Shown: one piece after another, positions 1-8,423 of the stretch | How positions within the stretch are numbered: position 1 is the first letter of the stretch | Layout of the letters: the number at the start of each line of letters is the position of its first letter | Source: Bythopirellula sp. | Lineage (GTDB): Bacteria > Planctomycetota > Planctomycetia > Pirellulales > Lacipirellulaceae | DNA length: 49,070 nt | Assembly (NCBI GenBank): GCA_028285205.1 | Contig: JANQQA010000086.1 | Location: forward strand, 1 to 49,070 | Reading direction: 5' to 3' | Program-made: the position numbers and the translations under genes | The notes under the pieces: generated by a model | The model's input: the letters and a program-made list of their open reading frames with translations, nothing else | Told to the model about the DNA's origin: nothing | Databases searched by the model: none

Positions 1-707
1 AGGAAATCATCTTTCGATTCCTCGACAATACCGATAGCAATCTGAGAAACGACACAGCCCAGGACGTGGAGATTCAGGGCATTGGGCGTTACGGCAGCGC
101 AGAGTATCGCTACAGTGTGACCTACGCAAAGAGCGTGACATCCGAAAGCCAGTCTTCGCAGCAGCTACTCAAGAGCTTCACGAGCAGCGATGCAAATGAA
201 AACGTGAGTTCATCGCTGTTTCTGGGACAATACTTCATACCTGACTTGCCGGCTGAGGCCACGAGTTGGAATATTGATCGTATCGAAGTTTACCTGGAAG
301 GGCACGGAGCTGTCACTGACACGATGGACTTCAAACTCTACTCCAGTGACATCAATGGTGAACCGGCAACACTCTTGGAAGCACAGGCAATTCCAGAGTT
401 GGCCCTGCCGCCCAACGGTAGCCCTGCTTATCACGCATTCAATTTGTCGAATGCTACTGGGCTAATACCTGGACAAGGCTATTGCTTCGTGATGGAACAG
501 ATTGGAGGCGGCAATTGTGCCATAGTCCACTACCAGGAGGGCGCCACACAAACCACCTCTCACCTGATTCGCGGCGGCGTGGGTTGGTGGAGCTCAGAGT
601 CAAACAATTCCCTCCAGTATCGCGTCTACGGAACCTACGTCACTACTGTTGACACGGGTCCATTTGACATCAAGCCAGGGAGCTGGCGGAGAGTTGCAGT
701 GCCCTAG
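1..707 (+). CDS. C-terminal part of a secreted/pilus-type protein (cut by window start)
   Basis: The reading frame is open from the window edge (first full codon at base 3) to the stop at 707, so the true start lies outside; the GTG at 66 is probably internal. The first visible residues (FRFLDNTDSNLRNDTAQD, then YRYSVTYAKS) look like the end of a PilX-like or pseudopilin segment. They are followed by a roughly 150-residue Ser/Thr/Gly-rich beta domain with spaced aromatic residues (SSLFLGQYFIPD, YCFVMEQIGGG, LQYRVYGTYV), which resembles the choice-of-anchor type domains of exported planctomycete proteins. I infer a cell-surface or secreted protein. No catalytic motif is visible. The family assignment is tentative because the N-terminus is missing. 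Confidence 0.6.
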   Translation, partial: EIIFRFLDNTDSNLRNDTAQDVEIQGIGRYGSAEYRYSVTYAKSVTSESQSSQQLLKSFTSSDANENVSSSLFLGQYFIPDLPAEATSWNIDRIEVYLEGHGAVTDTMDFKLYSSDINGEPATLLEAQAIPELALPPNGSPAYHAFNLSNATGLIPGQGYCFVMEQIGGGNCAIVHYQEGATQTTSHLIRGGVGWWSSESNNSLQYRVYGTYVTTVDTGPFDIKPGSWRRVAVP

Positions 708-1538
708 TGCTGCCTGGCTGTTCAGACGCCATAAAATGTTCATATTGAAAAGCTGATGCACTAACTGGCAGTGATAAGTCTGTGGGTAATTCCTCACTCC
801 CGAAGCTCTACTGTGCCAGATTCTACAAGCAGTAGTTCACTCTACGCGCGCATCTCATAAAGCGAATTGCCGGAAGTGATGTACACTGTGGGCAGGACTC
901 AGCCCCTGAAGTAACCGGCAAGATCGATTATGCCTGTGCAGTTTCACCTGGAACTCCTGGCGCGTAAGGAGAACAGAACCCAATAGGTGGTGTCAATCGG
1001 AGTCGACTGGAGTATTCCGAGTCGAGAGGGAATTGACTGAAAAATCTAGTCGGCTTCACTTAGAGCACACCAAAACGGTCTCGAAGATGCTCCGTTGAAT
1101 TGGATTGAAGTTACAGAAGCTGCTTCTTATAAGCGTTCGGCGTTTACGACCGAGGCACTTTTCGTGCAAAAGGACAGTTCGACCTTACGTACGAATGATA
1201 TCTGTGCAACACGCTTGTCGTGAATGCGATGTCGACTTTGCCAGCTCGATAACATCGGTGGATTCGAATCCGTTCCAACTCGGTGTGAACGCAAACCGAG
1301 TGGTTGACCAGCGTCAGGAGCCGATAGTTTGCGTCACGCTTCAGCTTCATGAAGCACGCGTGACATGAGCCGCCATTTGCGCATGATGCAGTCGCGTTCG
1401 TCCTGTGGACTTTCGTCGCAGTTAAGAAAGGACGCATTGACCTAAACTCGGTGTGTTGGACCGAACGCAATGGGAGCAAAGACTCAGAAGGGGTCTCGTT
1501 GTGGAGAATATGGGAAGCAAGTCAGCGTGTTTTGTCGC
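708..1538. other. Gene-poor stretch
   Basis: No convincing gene was found. An open frame on the minus strand (about 1144-1479) and one on the plus strand (about 1105-1368) overlap each other almost completely. Both are rich in Cys, His and Arg, lack a ribosome binding site and match no family I recognise. The stretch may be decayed sequence or contain an unrecognised non-coding RNA. Confidence 0.5.
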
Positions 1539-3080
1539 TCACATGTAGAAGCGGTAACTCGTTTGAACCGTGTCATCGTCTGAGACGTGCTTCATGATCT
1601 CGCCAATCTTTTGTGAGAACGAAAGTGTGATCGGAGTACCGTCTGCGAATGAGCAGTTGTTCACGTTCATCTTGGTCAATTCAAGGACTTCTCTGAACAA
1701 GTCCTTCGGAGCGCTGCTGCCATGACGTTCCAATATTTGCCAAGGTTCCGGTACATAGCTGCCGGGGAACGTTTCGAGGTACGGGATAAAGCCCATCGTG
1801 TACAGAAAGTGAGCTTCGTCCTCGATGCAAAAGTAGGAGCCCCGTGCAGGTGGGTACTGTCCTTCTCGAAACAGCCGAACTCGTGATCTTGTGAGAGTGA
1901 CCAGATCGTAATCGCAACCGGGAAAGACATCCCGAATCCCCTCGATGAACCCATCGAGTTCATTGAATTCATCATGGTCTGGTCCCCAGAAGCGTGATGG
2001 CTTGTGGACTACGACTCGCTTCGGCGGTGTTCCTCGTACATTGACGTATTCCTTCAGTGTTTCGCTGACCAAGCGGCTGGCACCGTCACGAGTCATATGT
2101 GGGCTCTTTCCGTTCGCATCGGAGTTCCATTCAAACGGATCGCCTCGCAGGACAAGTCCTTGTCCAAGATAGTCAAACGCCTGAGCCACACTCGTTCTCA
2201 TTGTCAGGCTGTCCTTGCCATCTCGTGCGACGTAGAAGTCCACTCCGATGAAACACGTGTCCCTCTCGACTGTTACGGGGCACCAAGGAATCCCCTCGGC
2301 TTTGTAGTACAACGCCGTGCAAAGATTCCAAGCACGAGTCGCTTTTTCCTGTAAAGGTGTTTTTCGGCCTTTCGGTTTCTTGCCGAGAACAGTGCTGCGC
2401 TGAATCAGTTGAATGGGAACACCCCAGAGCATCGCTTTCGCTTTGATTGCCCGCCTGAAGTTGAGATAGAAGTTGCCCGTGACTTGAACGGTGTAGGCTT
2501 CATCAACGATTTCTGGTGTCAGCGCAAGAACGATGACGTCTGGAGCCGGACTGGTCTCGGCGAGACTCTTAATGTGGCCGTCGAACAATTCAACGAGTTC
2601 CCAAATTCTTCGCTGCTTGTCATCGATGCCAAGCGTCTTATCGATTTCGTCCTGCCTAATTGTTCGATCCCATCGGTCATTCATCTGAAAGCAGGTCTCG
2701 AACTCGGACTCTTTCGAGAACCCAATGAAGTCACGATTCAGAATCTTGTACAGGCGAACCATTGGCTCATGAATGTGTTCGTCGTCGAAGATGCCTTGGC
2801 CAAAAAGAGTCGGGCGATTGTCTGCTTCTCTGATCTTGGCCTTGATGACTTTCGAGTTTTCACTCTCGATCTCTCCTCCACATTCTTCGAGCCACTCCTT
2901 CGCGCCCGCAAGCGTTTCACGAGTGCCGATGAATCCCATCCTGATTTCCGATGGGTGCAATCCAGCTACGTTCTTTCCGAAGGGACCGAACTCAGCGAGG
3001 CCCGTCTTCGTGTCTTGGTGTTCGAAGTATTTGCCGAACTGCAGTTTCGGCTCTTTGAGATACTCGATGCTAATACTCAT
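1539..3080 (-). CDS. Short prokaryotic Argonaute (MID-PIWI), SPARDA type
   Basis: The 513-residue product fits a short Argonaute carrying only MID and PIWI domains. A MID-like segment around 200-235 has RRAIKAKAMLWGVPIQLIQ, with Arg210, Lys213 and Gln224 where guide 5'-end binding residues are expected. PIWI begins with ALYYKAEGIPW (257-266), then FIGVD (Asp281). The second catalytic Asp position is replaced (VVVHKPSRF, 357-363), so slicing is probably lost, as is usual for short Argonautes. The tail LTKMNVNN and YRFYM matches the PIWI end. The ATG at 3080 overlaps the last codons of the upstream DREN-APAZ gene by 11 bp, so the two are translationally coupled. Known role of the family: guide-directed sensing of invader nucleic acid, activating the partner nuclease and causing cell death or dormancy. 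The Argonaute call is strong; the SPARDA subtype rests on the partner. Confidence 0.88.
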   Translation of the reverse strand: MSISIEYLKEPKLQFGKYFEHQDTKTGLAEFGPFGKNVAGLHPSEIRMGFIGTRETLAGAKEWLEECGGEIESENSKVIKAKIREADNRPTLFGQGIFDDEHIHEPMVRLYKILNRDFIGFSKESEFETCFQMNDRWDRTIRQDEIDKTLGIDDKQRRIWELVELFDGHIKSLAETSPAPDVIVLALTPEIVDEAYTVQVTGNFYLNFRRAIKAKAMLWGVPIQLIQRSTVLGKKPKGRKTPLQEKATRAWNLCTALYYKAEGIPWCPVTVERDTCFIGVDFYVARDGKDSLTMRTSVAQAFDYLGQGLVLRGDPFEWNSDANGKSPHMTRDGASRLVSETLKEYVNVRGTPPKRVVVHKPSRFWGPDHDEFNELDGFIEGIRDVFPGCDYDLVTLTRSRVRLFREGQYPPARGSYFCIEDEAHFLYTMGFIPYLETFPGSYVPEPWQILERHGSSAPKDLFREVLELTKMNVNNCSFADGTPITLSFSQKIGEIMKHVSDDDTVQTSYRFYM

Positions 3081-4434
3081 CCGGGTCGTCCTCCATTTCG
3101 TCGATCCCGAACAGAGTCAATTGCGGCGATGGTGGCTCTTCTTCAAGAGTCGCCGGATCAAACGGAATTGCAAAGTCGGCGACAACCGTGGCTGGTTGAG
3201 GGTCGATTACGACGAGAGTTTCACCGAAGAGCGTCATCTCGATTCTTGTTCGGTCATTCGCAAGCACTTGCCCCCAAAACAGGACGTGATTCAAGACTTG
3301 TGGATTGTGCTCCAGCGCCTTCAATTTGGTCGTGTATGGCCCGACCAATGCCGGATTGCACGGTCTCTTGCCGTCATCTGTGAACAGATACTTCGGGGTA
3401 ACTCGCAGGAACCACTTGTCGCCGAATTGTTCAAAGCGGAACTCAGCGGCGAGGTGCCGCCAGAATGCGAATGCCCCATACTCGTAGAATTGAACGACAG
3501 TTCTCGGTGCCTTCTGCTTCGTTCGAGGGCTTGTCCACGTTCGTGAAACGGTTTTATCAGCGTCGTCGTCAGTCTCTCTTGGAAAGTAAGTCCGCCTGAA
3601 GTCTCGGTTGTAGGCCAAGCCGCATTGGTAGCAGTGACTACCGAACAGTTGGTTGACCATGTAGACTAGGTGATTTCGCAGGTCGATGTCGTCTAGCCAG
3701 GCGGCGAATGGCATCTCGCCAATCGTGTTCAAGTCACAAGCATCACGAAGTACATTTCTTTCGTTGTGAAGATCGGACAGCGTGTAGAGATGCTTGTCGT
3801 GAATGCAGAACGGGGGCTTGTATCCCTGGATCTCTTCCCGGATGCGCATCGCCGATTTGCGCCGGGTCTTTGCATACGTCAGCATATCGGGAAGTCGCTT
3901 GACCGGTAGCAAGTTCGAGTAGAGACGCTCCTGCTGATCGAATGCGATTCGAGGAGGGCTTACGGCGGCGTGCTCAGCCACGTCGTCCTGTGCGTCCGCC
4001 GTGAACAGGTCGTTCGATTTGTCGAAGACCACTTCCAGTGGCTTCTGCCAAACGTCGTCCGTCTCACGAATGTACGTCTTGATCTCTTTGTAGTAGAGCG
4101 CATCTACACCGGGGTGATAGACGATGAAAAACACAGGAAACGTGCAGTCGTTCCAGTACTTGAGATCATCCATGCTCACCGGTGTAGCAAATGCGGTCTC
4201 TTTATCCTTCTTGACGTAGCTCGCACCAGACTTCGCCTGAACCTTGATAATCCCTCCACGAGTCTCGAAGCCATCGCCGTCGTCTTTGGGCGTGACCACT
4301 TCGATCTCGCCGTCGATGCCAACGTCATCCTGTGAAATCACCCTGAAGAGACACTGCATATCGTGAGTGATGGTCGAGATGCGATCCAGCCCTTTCAGTT
4401 CTGTGAATTTCGTGGCTGGGACGTTCTTTGCCAT
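3070..4434 (-). CDS. DUF4365/DREN nuclease fused to APAZ domain (SPARDA effector)
   Basis: The 454-residue protein has an N-terminal DUF4365-like PD-(D/E)xK nuclease: DVGIDGEIEVV (Asp41, Glu43, Glu45) followed by IIKVQAKSG (Gln66, Lys68). After a linker (about 145-210), the C-terminal half is consistent with an APAZ domain, the module that pairs with short Argonautes; WFLRVTPKYLFTDDG and HVLFWGQVLAND are typical-looking blocks. Together with the adjacent PIWI gene this matches SPARDA (short pAgo, DNase/RNase associated), in which the activated nuclease degrades cellular nucleic acids without sequence preference. The ATG at 4434 is preceded by a GAGGGAG-like ribosome binding site. The gene lies 27 bp after an XRE regulator and overlaps the Argonaute gene by 11 bp. 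All nuclease residues appear intact, so I expect it to be active. Confidence 0.85.
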   Translation of the reverse strand: MAKNVPATKFTELKGLDRISTITHDMQCLFRVISQDDVGIDGEIEVVTPKDDGDGFETRGGIIKVQAKSGASYVKKDKETAFATPVSMDDLKYWNDCTFPVFFIVYHPGVDALYYKEIKTYIRETDDVWQKPLEVVFDKSNDLFTADAQDDVAEHAAVSPPRIAFDQQERLYSNLLPVKRLPDMLTYAKTRRKSAMRIREEIQGYKPPFCIHDKHLYTLSDLHNERNVLRDACDLNTIGEMPFAAWLDDIDLRNHLVYMVNQLFGSHCYQCGLAYNRDFRRTYFPRETDDDADKTVSRTWTSPRTKQKAPRTVVQFYEYGAFAFWRHLAAEFRFEQFGDKWFLRVTPKYLFTDDGKRPCNPALVGPYTTKLKALEHNPQVLNHVLFWGQVLANDRTRIEMTLFGETLVVIDPQPATVVADFAIPFDPATLEEEPPSPQLTLFGIDEMEDDPDEY

Positions 4435-4461
4435 GGCCTTGGCACTCCCTCGTGAGTTGAG

Positions 4462-4791
4462 TCAATTTACCGACCTTAGCAGTCGATCCATCTGTCGGTC
4501 GGATAGTTCAGCAATCTTCCGAAATGCTTCAGGTCGTTCCTGAATACAATTGCAGATTCCCTCGGGAACATTGTTCGCAAGCAGCCGTAGTTCGTCCTCG
4601 TCGGCGTCCAGTTCTTCCGCCAACCGATGAATGAACTTGACCGATGGATAGTCACCAAAATGGAGCCTACTTTTCTCGACCTTATTCACGTAACTGGCAC
4701 TTACGTCGAGACGTTGGGCTAATTCCTTCTGCATGATATCGAACTGCTCACGGAGTTCACGGACTCGTTGCCGAATTGCATACCCACACAC
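4462..4791 (-). CDS. XRE-family helix-turn-helix regulator of the SPARDA operon
   Basis: The 109-residue protein has a classical XRE helix-turn-helix near its N-terminus (MQKELAQRLDVSASYVNKVE), followed by a helical region with acidic residues (EELDADEDELRLLANN). The start is GTG at 4791: no ATG exists upstream in frame before the stop at 4840-4842, and a sigma-70 type promoter sits just 28-56 bp before it. It is the first gene of the operon with the DREN-APAZ and Argonaute genes (27 bp gap). The small autoregulators of this family usually bind their own promoter. Because that promoter lies in the space shared with the divergent helicase/Kwa operon, this protein could control both sets; that part is inference. 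Confidence 0.8.
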   Translation of the reverse strand: MCGYAIRQRVRELREQFDIMQKELAQRLDVSASYVNKVEKSRLHFGDYPSVKFIHRLAEELDADEDELRLLANNVPEGICNCIQERPEAFRKIAELSDRQMDRLLRSVN

Positions 4792-4818
4792 CCACGTGAT
4801 TGCTCGCTGGACCCCGAG

Positions 4819-4847
4819 ATCGTATGCTGATGGTACTTTTTAGTCAA
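4819..4847 (-). promoter_or_regulatory. Predicted sigma-70 promoter of the XRE/SPARDA operon
   Basis: On the minus strand TTGACT (-35, bases 4842-4847) and TACGAT (-10, bases 4819-4824) are separated by exactly 17 bp. Transcription would begin about 20 bp before the GTG start of the XRE gene, which supports that start. The promoter lies inside the 148 bp space between the divergent XRE and helicase genes. Confidence 0.6.
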
Positions 4848-4939
4848 TTTGTGGCTTGGCGGGAACATGCACCCGAGTGAAAAGGTCAAGGTGGAATCCA
4901 ACGCGAGCGTGCAGCAGCGTTGCGGGAGTAGCAGGTGCA

Positions 4940-7873
4940 ATGGCGAAGAAGAAACCAGCAGCGAAGGGATACTTCGAAAGTCAGAGTCCACGTTTCGATA
5001 TTTGGGCAGGCCAAGGAACGACCAATTGTTTGCGCCAATGCCAACTCGGTGCGCATTGGGCCGTCTGGTCGCATTTCACAACTTCAGAACAGCCCGCCCT
5101 CGTGTCGCTGCCTACAGGCTCCGGGAAGACAGCCCTGATGATGGCGCTGGGTTTCAGCCTGAAAGCAAACCGAATTCTGATAGTCACTCCGGCGCAGGTG
5201 CTTCGAGATCAAACGAAGGACGAATTCGCTTCGCTTGATGTGTTGAAGAAAACCGGCGTTCTTCCGTCTAAAGTCAGCTTGCCCAAGGTCACGACCAGCG
5301 AAAAGGAGTGCCGCACGCAGGCAGATTGGCGGAAGTTCGAAAAGTCTGATGTTGTGGTCGCCACTCCGAAGACGACCAGTCCGGGGGAAAAGAACGTTTG
5401 CAAACCTCCCGATGGCTTGTTCGATCTTGTGTTCTTCGATGAAGGTCACCACACCGCAGCACCGACATGGATGGCGCTGGTGCGTGCGCTCAACAATTCG
5501 AAGATTGTGTTTCTGACGGCGACTCCCTTCCGAAGAGACCGCCGACGAATTCGTGCTCCGCTTGTGTATCACTACTCGATTGGGCGAGCCCTCGACGATG
5601 GCATCTATCGCCCCATTGACTTTCACAAGGTCAAGCACGACAGCAACAGGACCAAGCAGGACGAGTTGCTTTGCAAGGCCACGAAGCGTGTGTTCGAGAA
5701 GGAAAAGAAGGCCGGCAATCACGCAAAGGTATTGATTCGAACCAACAGCGTCGGCTGGTCTGCCCGCCTCGTTACCCTCTACAAGAAGCATGGCCTCAAT
5801 GTCGAGACCGTCGATTACACGAACTCTTGGGCGGACAATCAGACCAACATTAAAGCCATTCGGAACGGGAAGCTCGACGGAATGGTCTGTGTTGGAATGG
5901 TGGGCGAAGGCCTGGACATTCCCGATCTAAAAATCGCAGTCCTGCATTCATCACCCCGGTCTCTGCCATACACGCTGCAATTCGTTGGGCGTGTGTCTCG
6001 TACAACATCGTCGCAGACCGGAAACGCTCACCTGCTGGCTGTTCCCGATGAGGTTCGTGGAGAGGTTCGCCGTCTTTATCGAACAGACGGCAACTGGCGC
6101 AAACTTGTCCCAAAACTCGTTGACGAGGTTGTTGGCAAGGTCACTGGGCTGAAGCACTTCCGCTCCGTCGATATCGCTGATGCTATCGACATCGATCCTC
6201 ACGAATTGAAGCCGTTTTTCAGTGTTCGGGTATTTCGAGTTACCGACAAGAATAAGGTGTCGCTGACTGCGGACTTGGTCTTGAGCGACGATCTTGCTGT
6301 CTGCTTTCAGGAAACCGTTCTGAGCGGCAACGTACTCATCGTGGTTGTTGAGAAGGAAGATCAACCGACATGGGCGAAGGATACCGCTATCTCTGACCCG
6401 GATCTGTCATTGAACGTCTATTACTTTGACTCGGCAAACCAACTCTTCTTCGAATCGTCCACGAGCGAGATCGTGTCGAAAGAGATTCGGGAACGCCTAG
6501 CTCCAGGTGTTCTTGAGGAATTGCCGCCAGCACATTTGATGCAGGTAATGCAGGGGACCAGTACCAGTGAGTATTTAATGGTCGGTCTCCGTAACGCTAT
6601 CGGCAAAGGTGTTTCACAGCCTGCGTACAAGACGGTCATGGGGTCACAGGTTCACGCAGCCGTCCGACCGAGCGAAGGAAAGACGTTCGCTCCCGGACAT
6701 GCTCTAGCAAAGGTCTCCGACAAAGAGACGAGAGGGATTGCTACAGGACGGAGCCGAGTCTGGGCCGTCAAGCGAGACAACATTCGGGAGTTCCAGAAGT
6801 GGTGCGACCAACTCGGCAAGAAACTGAAGAAGCACGTAGCGACCAGTGCTGGTCTGCCGCAGCTTGCGTTTCTAGCTCGCCCCGAAACGATTTCAGACAT
6901 CCCCAAACGTCCGTTGTCTGCTGTCCTCGATGTTCAACTTCTGATGGCTCAGCGAACCATCGAAGTCACCGACACCGCAGGTGACACATTCACGTCATCA
7001 AGTTTTCCGACAATCGAAGTCGTCGGATTCAAGAATGGGCTTGTGGAATGCGAGTTTCAGTTTCACGAAACAGCAACGCCCGTGAGCATCTCGTTCGATC
7101 TTTCTCGCAAGCCCCGCTGGGACATTTCGGGTGTTGGATTGACACGTCTTCGAGCCGAGCTTTCCGACGAGGACATCTTCGATTCAAACCTTCACGACTT
7201 CCTGAAGCGCTTCCCACCGTCGTTCGTCATGCCAGACGGTGGCATGGTCACAGACAGCACATACTGGCGACCAGTCGATCCCAGCGAGCGCATCCCTGTA
7301 GAATGTTTGAAGAAGGTGTCGTGGAAAGGGTGCGATATCACAAAGGAAGATCAAAAACCGAAGGACGGAACAAAGAACGTCCAGGACTTCTTGGAGGCTC
7401 AAGTCAAGAAAGTAGCGCCAAAATCACTCCTCATCAAGGATCACGGCAGCTACGAGATTGCCGACTTCATCGAAGTGGATTCCAAAGACAAGCGGATCAG
7501 CTTTTACCACTGCAAGAAGTCAGGTGAAAAGAAACCGGGCGCTCGTGTTGACGACTGCTACGACGTTCTGGGCCAAGCCTGTCGTAACCGTGTCTGGATT
7601 CGGTCGCCCGGCTTGATGAAGGAGTTGCAGGATCGAGTCGAATCGACCTCTCGAAAAACGGCCATCGTCTTAGGCTCGAAGAGGGCGTTAACGAGGCTTG
7701 CAAAGTCATTCTCTTCGAACGTGTGGTCATACGAAGTAGTGGCCGTTCAGCCGGGCCTTGACTGCTACAAGGTGGAAAAGCTGCCGAAGAACAACAGCGT
7801 AAACTCACTTCTCGCCACGACCGGCGATTGGCTGTCAGCCGCAGAGGCAACGTTCGTCTTATGGGGAAGCTGA
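4940..7873 (+). CDS. DEAD-like helicase with C-terminal nuclease-like domain, linked to Kwa-like genes
   Basis: I place the start at ATG 4940 (MAKKKPAAKGYF, 977 residues) after a purine-rich GGGAG/GCAGG stretch; the frame is open from 4856 but those 28 residues look non-native. Superfamily 2 motifs are clear: Q-like RQCQLGAHWA (32-41), Walker A LPTGSGKT (57-64), DEGHH in place of DEAH (167-171), TATP (193-196) and QFVGRVSR (347-354). A long middle part (about 400-800) is unrecognised. Near the end, SYEIADFIEVD, ISFYHCKKSG and GARVDDCYDVLGQA (about 837-880) give a Glu/Asp...His-Cys-Lys pattern reminiscent of restriction-type nuclease folds; I infer a nuclease domain. It is the first gene of a three-gene operon, 19 bp before the kwaA-like gene. 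The fold is confident at the helicase, moderate at the nuclease. Confidence 0.8.
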   Translation: MAKKKPAAKGYFESQSPRFDIWAGQGTTNCLRQCQLGAHWAVWSHFTTSEQPALVSLPTGSGKTALMMALGFSLKANRILIVTPAQVLRDQTKDEFASLDVLKKTGVLPSKVSLPKVTTSEKECRTQADWRKFEKSDVVVATPKTTSPGEKNVCKPPDGLFDLVFFDEGHHTAAPTWMALVRALNNSKIVFLTATPFRRDRRRIRAPLVYHYSIGRALDDGIYRPIDFHKVKHDSNRTKQDELLCKATKRVFEKEKKAGNHAKVLIRTNSVGWSARLVTLYKKHGLNVETVDYTNSWADNQTNIKAIRNGKLDGMVCVGMVGEGLDIPDLKIAVLHSSPRSLPYTLQFVGRVSRTTSSQTGNAHLLAVPDEVRGEVRRLYRTDGNWRKLVPKLVDEVVGKVTGLKHFRSVDIADAIDIDPHELKPFFSVRVFRVTDKNKVSLTADLVLSDDLAVCFQETVLSGNVLIVVVEKEDQPTWAKDTAISDPDLSLNVYYFDSANQLFFESSTSEIVSKEIRERLAPGVLEELPPAHLMQVMQGTSTSEYLMVGLRNAIGKGVSQPAYKTVMGSQVHAAVRPSEGKTFAPGHALAKVSDKETRGIATGRSRVWAVKRDNIREFQKWCDQLGKKLKKHVATSAGLPQLAFLARPETISDIPKRPLSAVLDVQLLMAQRTIEVTDTAGDTFTSSSFPTIEVVGFKNGLVECEFQFHETATPVSISFDLSRKPRWDISGVGLTRLRAELSDEDIFDSNLHDFLKRFPPSFVMPDGGMVTDSTYWRPVDPSERIPVECLKKVSWKGCDITKEDQKPKDGTKNVQDFLEAQVKKVAPKSLLIKDHGSYEIADFIEVDSKDKRISFYHCKKSGEKKPGARVDDCYDVLGQACRNRVWIRSPGLMKELQDRVESTSRKTAIVLGSKRALTRLAKSFSSNVWSYEVVAVQPGLDCYKVEKLPKNNSVNSLLATTGDWLSAAEATFVLWGS

Positions 7874-7892
7874 GAGTAGTAGAGGGCCAACA

Positions 7893-8423
7893 ATGTTAAG
7901 CAAGATCGCAAAACTATTACTCGTGGCGAGTTCGCTGGCTCCCGTTCTGGCGGCGTTCGCTGTGAAGGAAATATCGGAAGGCAGCACCGTGGCCAACACA
8001 TGGCCGCTGTTGCTGGCCACGGCCCTACTCCCGGTTATCTGCTGCTTGGTCATTTTTTACGCAAAGGCGAACCTTGAACGTCAGTCACTTCGAGTCGTCA
8101 AAATCAAGAGCACCGACAAGGAGGTACTTGCATATCTGATTGCGTACCTGCTGCCACTGCTCGCCAAAGACGTGGTGGACTTTCGAGAGAATCTCGTGGT
8201 TACGCTCTTCGTCTTTGGCATGATCTTTTTAGCGATCTACCACAGCAACGCTTTTCACTTCAATCCGCTGCTCGGCTTTGCGGGTTTTCATTTCTACGAG
8301 GTCGTCTGCGATGACGACATGACCTACCTGCTCGTGACCAGCCGTGTCATTCGCAAGCAAAAGGGAGAGAGCAGTGTCGTTCAACTTTCTGACTACATTT
8401 TCTTTGAGATTGAGCACGAATAA
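7893..8423 (+). CDS. KwaA-like four-helix membrane protein
   Basis: The 176-residue protein has four hydrophobic segments (about 7-25, 37-57, 78-92, 101-118), followed by a soluble C-terminus with NPLLGFAGFHFYEV and TYLLVTSRVIRKQ. This topology and its direct coupling to a DUF4868-like gene match KwaA of the Kiwa antiphage system, whose membrane subunit senses phage attachment and holds KwaB. The start follows the helicase stop by 19 bp, and the stop codon overlaps the next ATG (TAATG at 8421-8425). Assignment rests on topology, the conserved-looking FHFYEV block and context rather than on a search, so another small defence-associated membrane protein cannot be excluded. Confidence 0.65.
   Translation: MLSKIAKLLLVASSLAPVLAAFAVKEISEGSTVANTWPLLLATALLPVICCLVIFYAKANLERQSLRVVKIKSTDKEVLAYLIAYLLPLLAKDVVDFRENLVVTLFVFGMIFLAIYHSNAFHFNPLLGFAGFHFYEVVCDDDMTYLLVTSRVIRKQKGESSVVQLSDYIFFEIEHE

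Noticed and set aside
1105..1479. Overlapping plus and minus reading frames of 87 and 111 codons
   Set aside because: Irregular composition, no ribosome binding site and mutual overlap; neither frame shows a recognisable domain.
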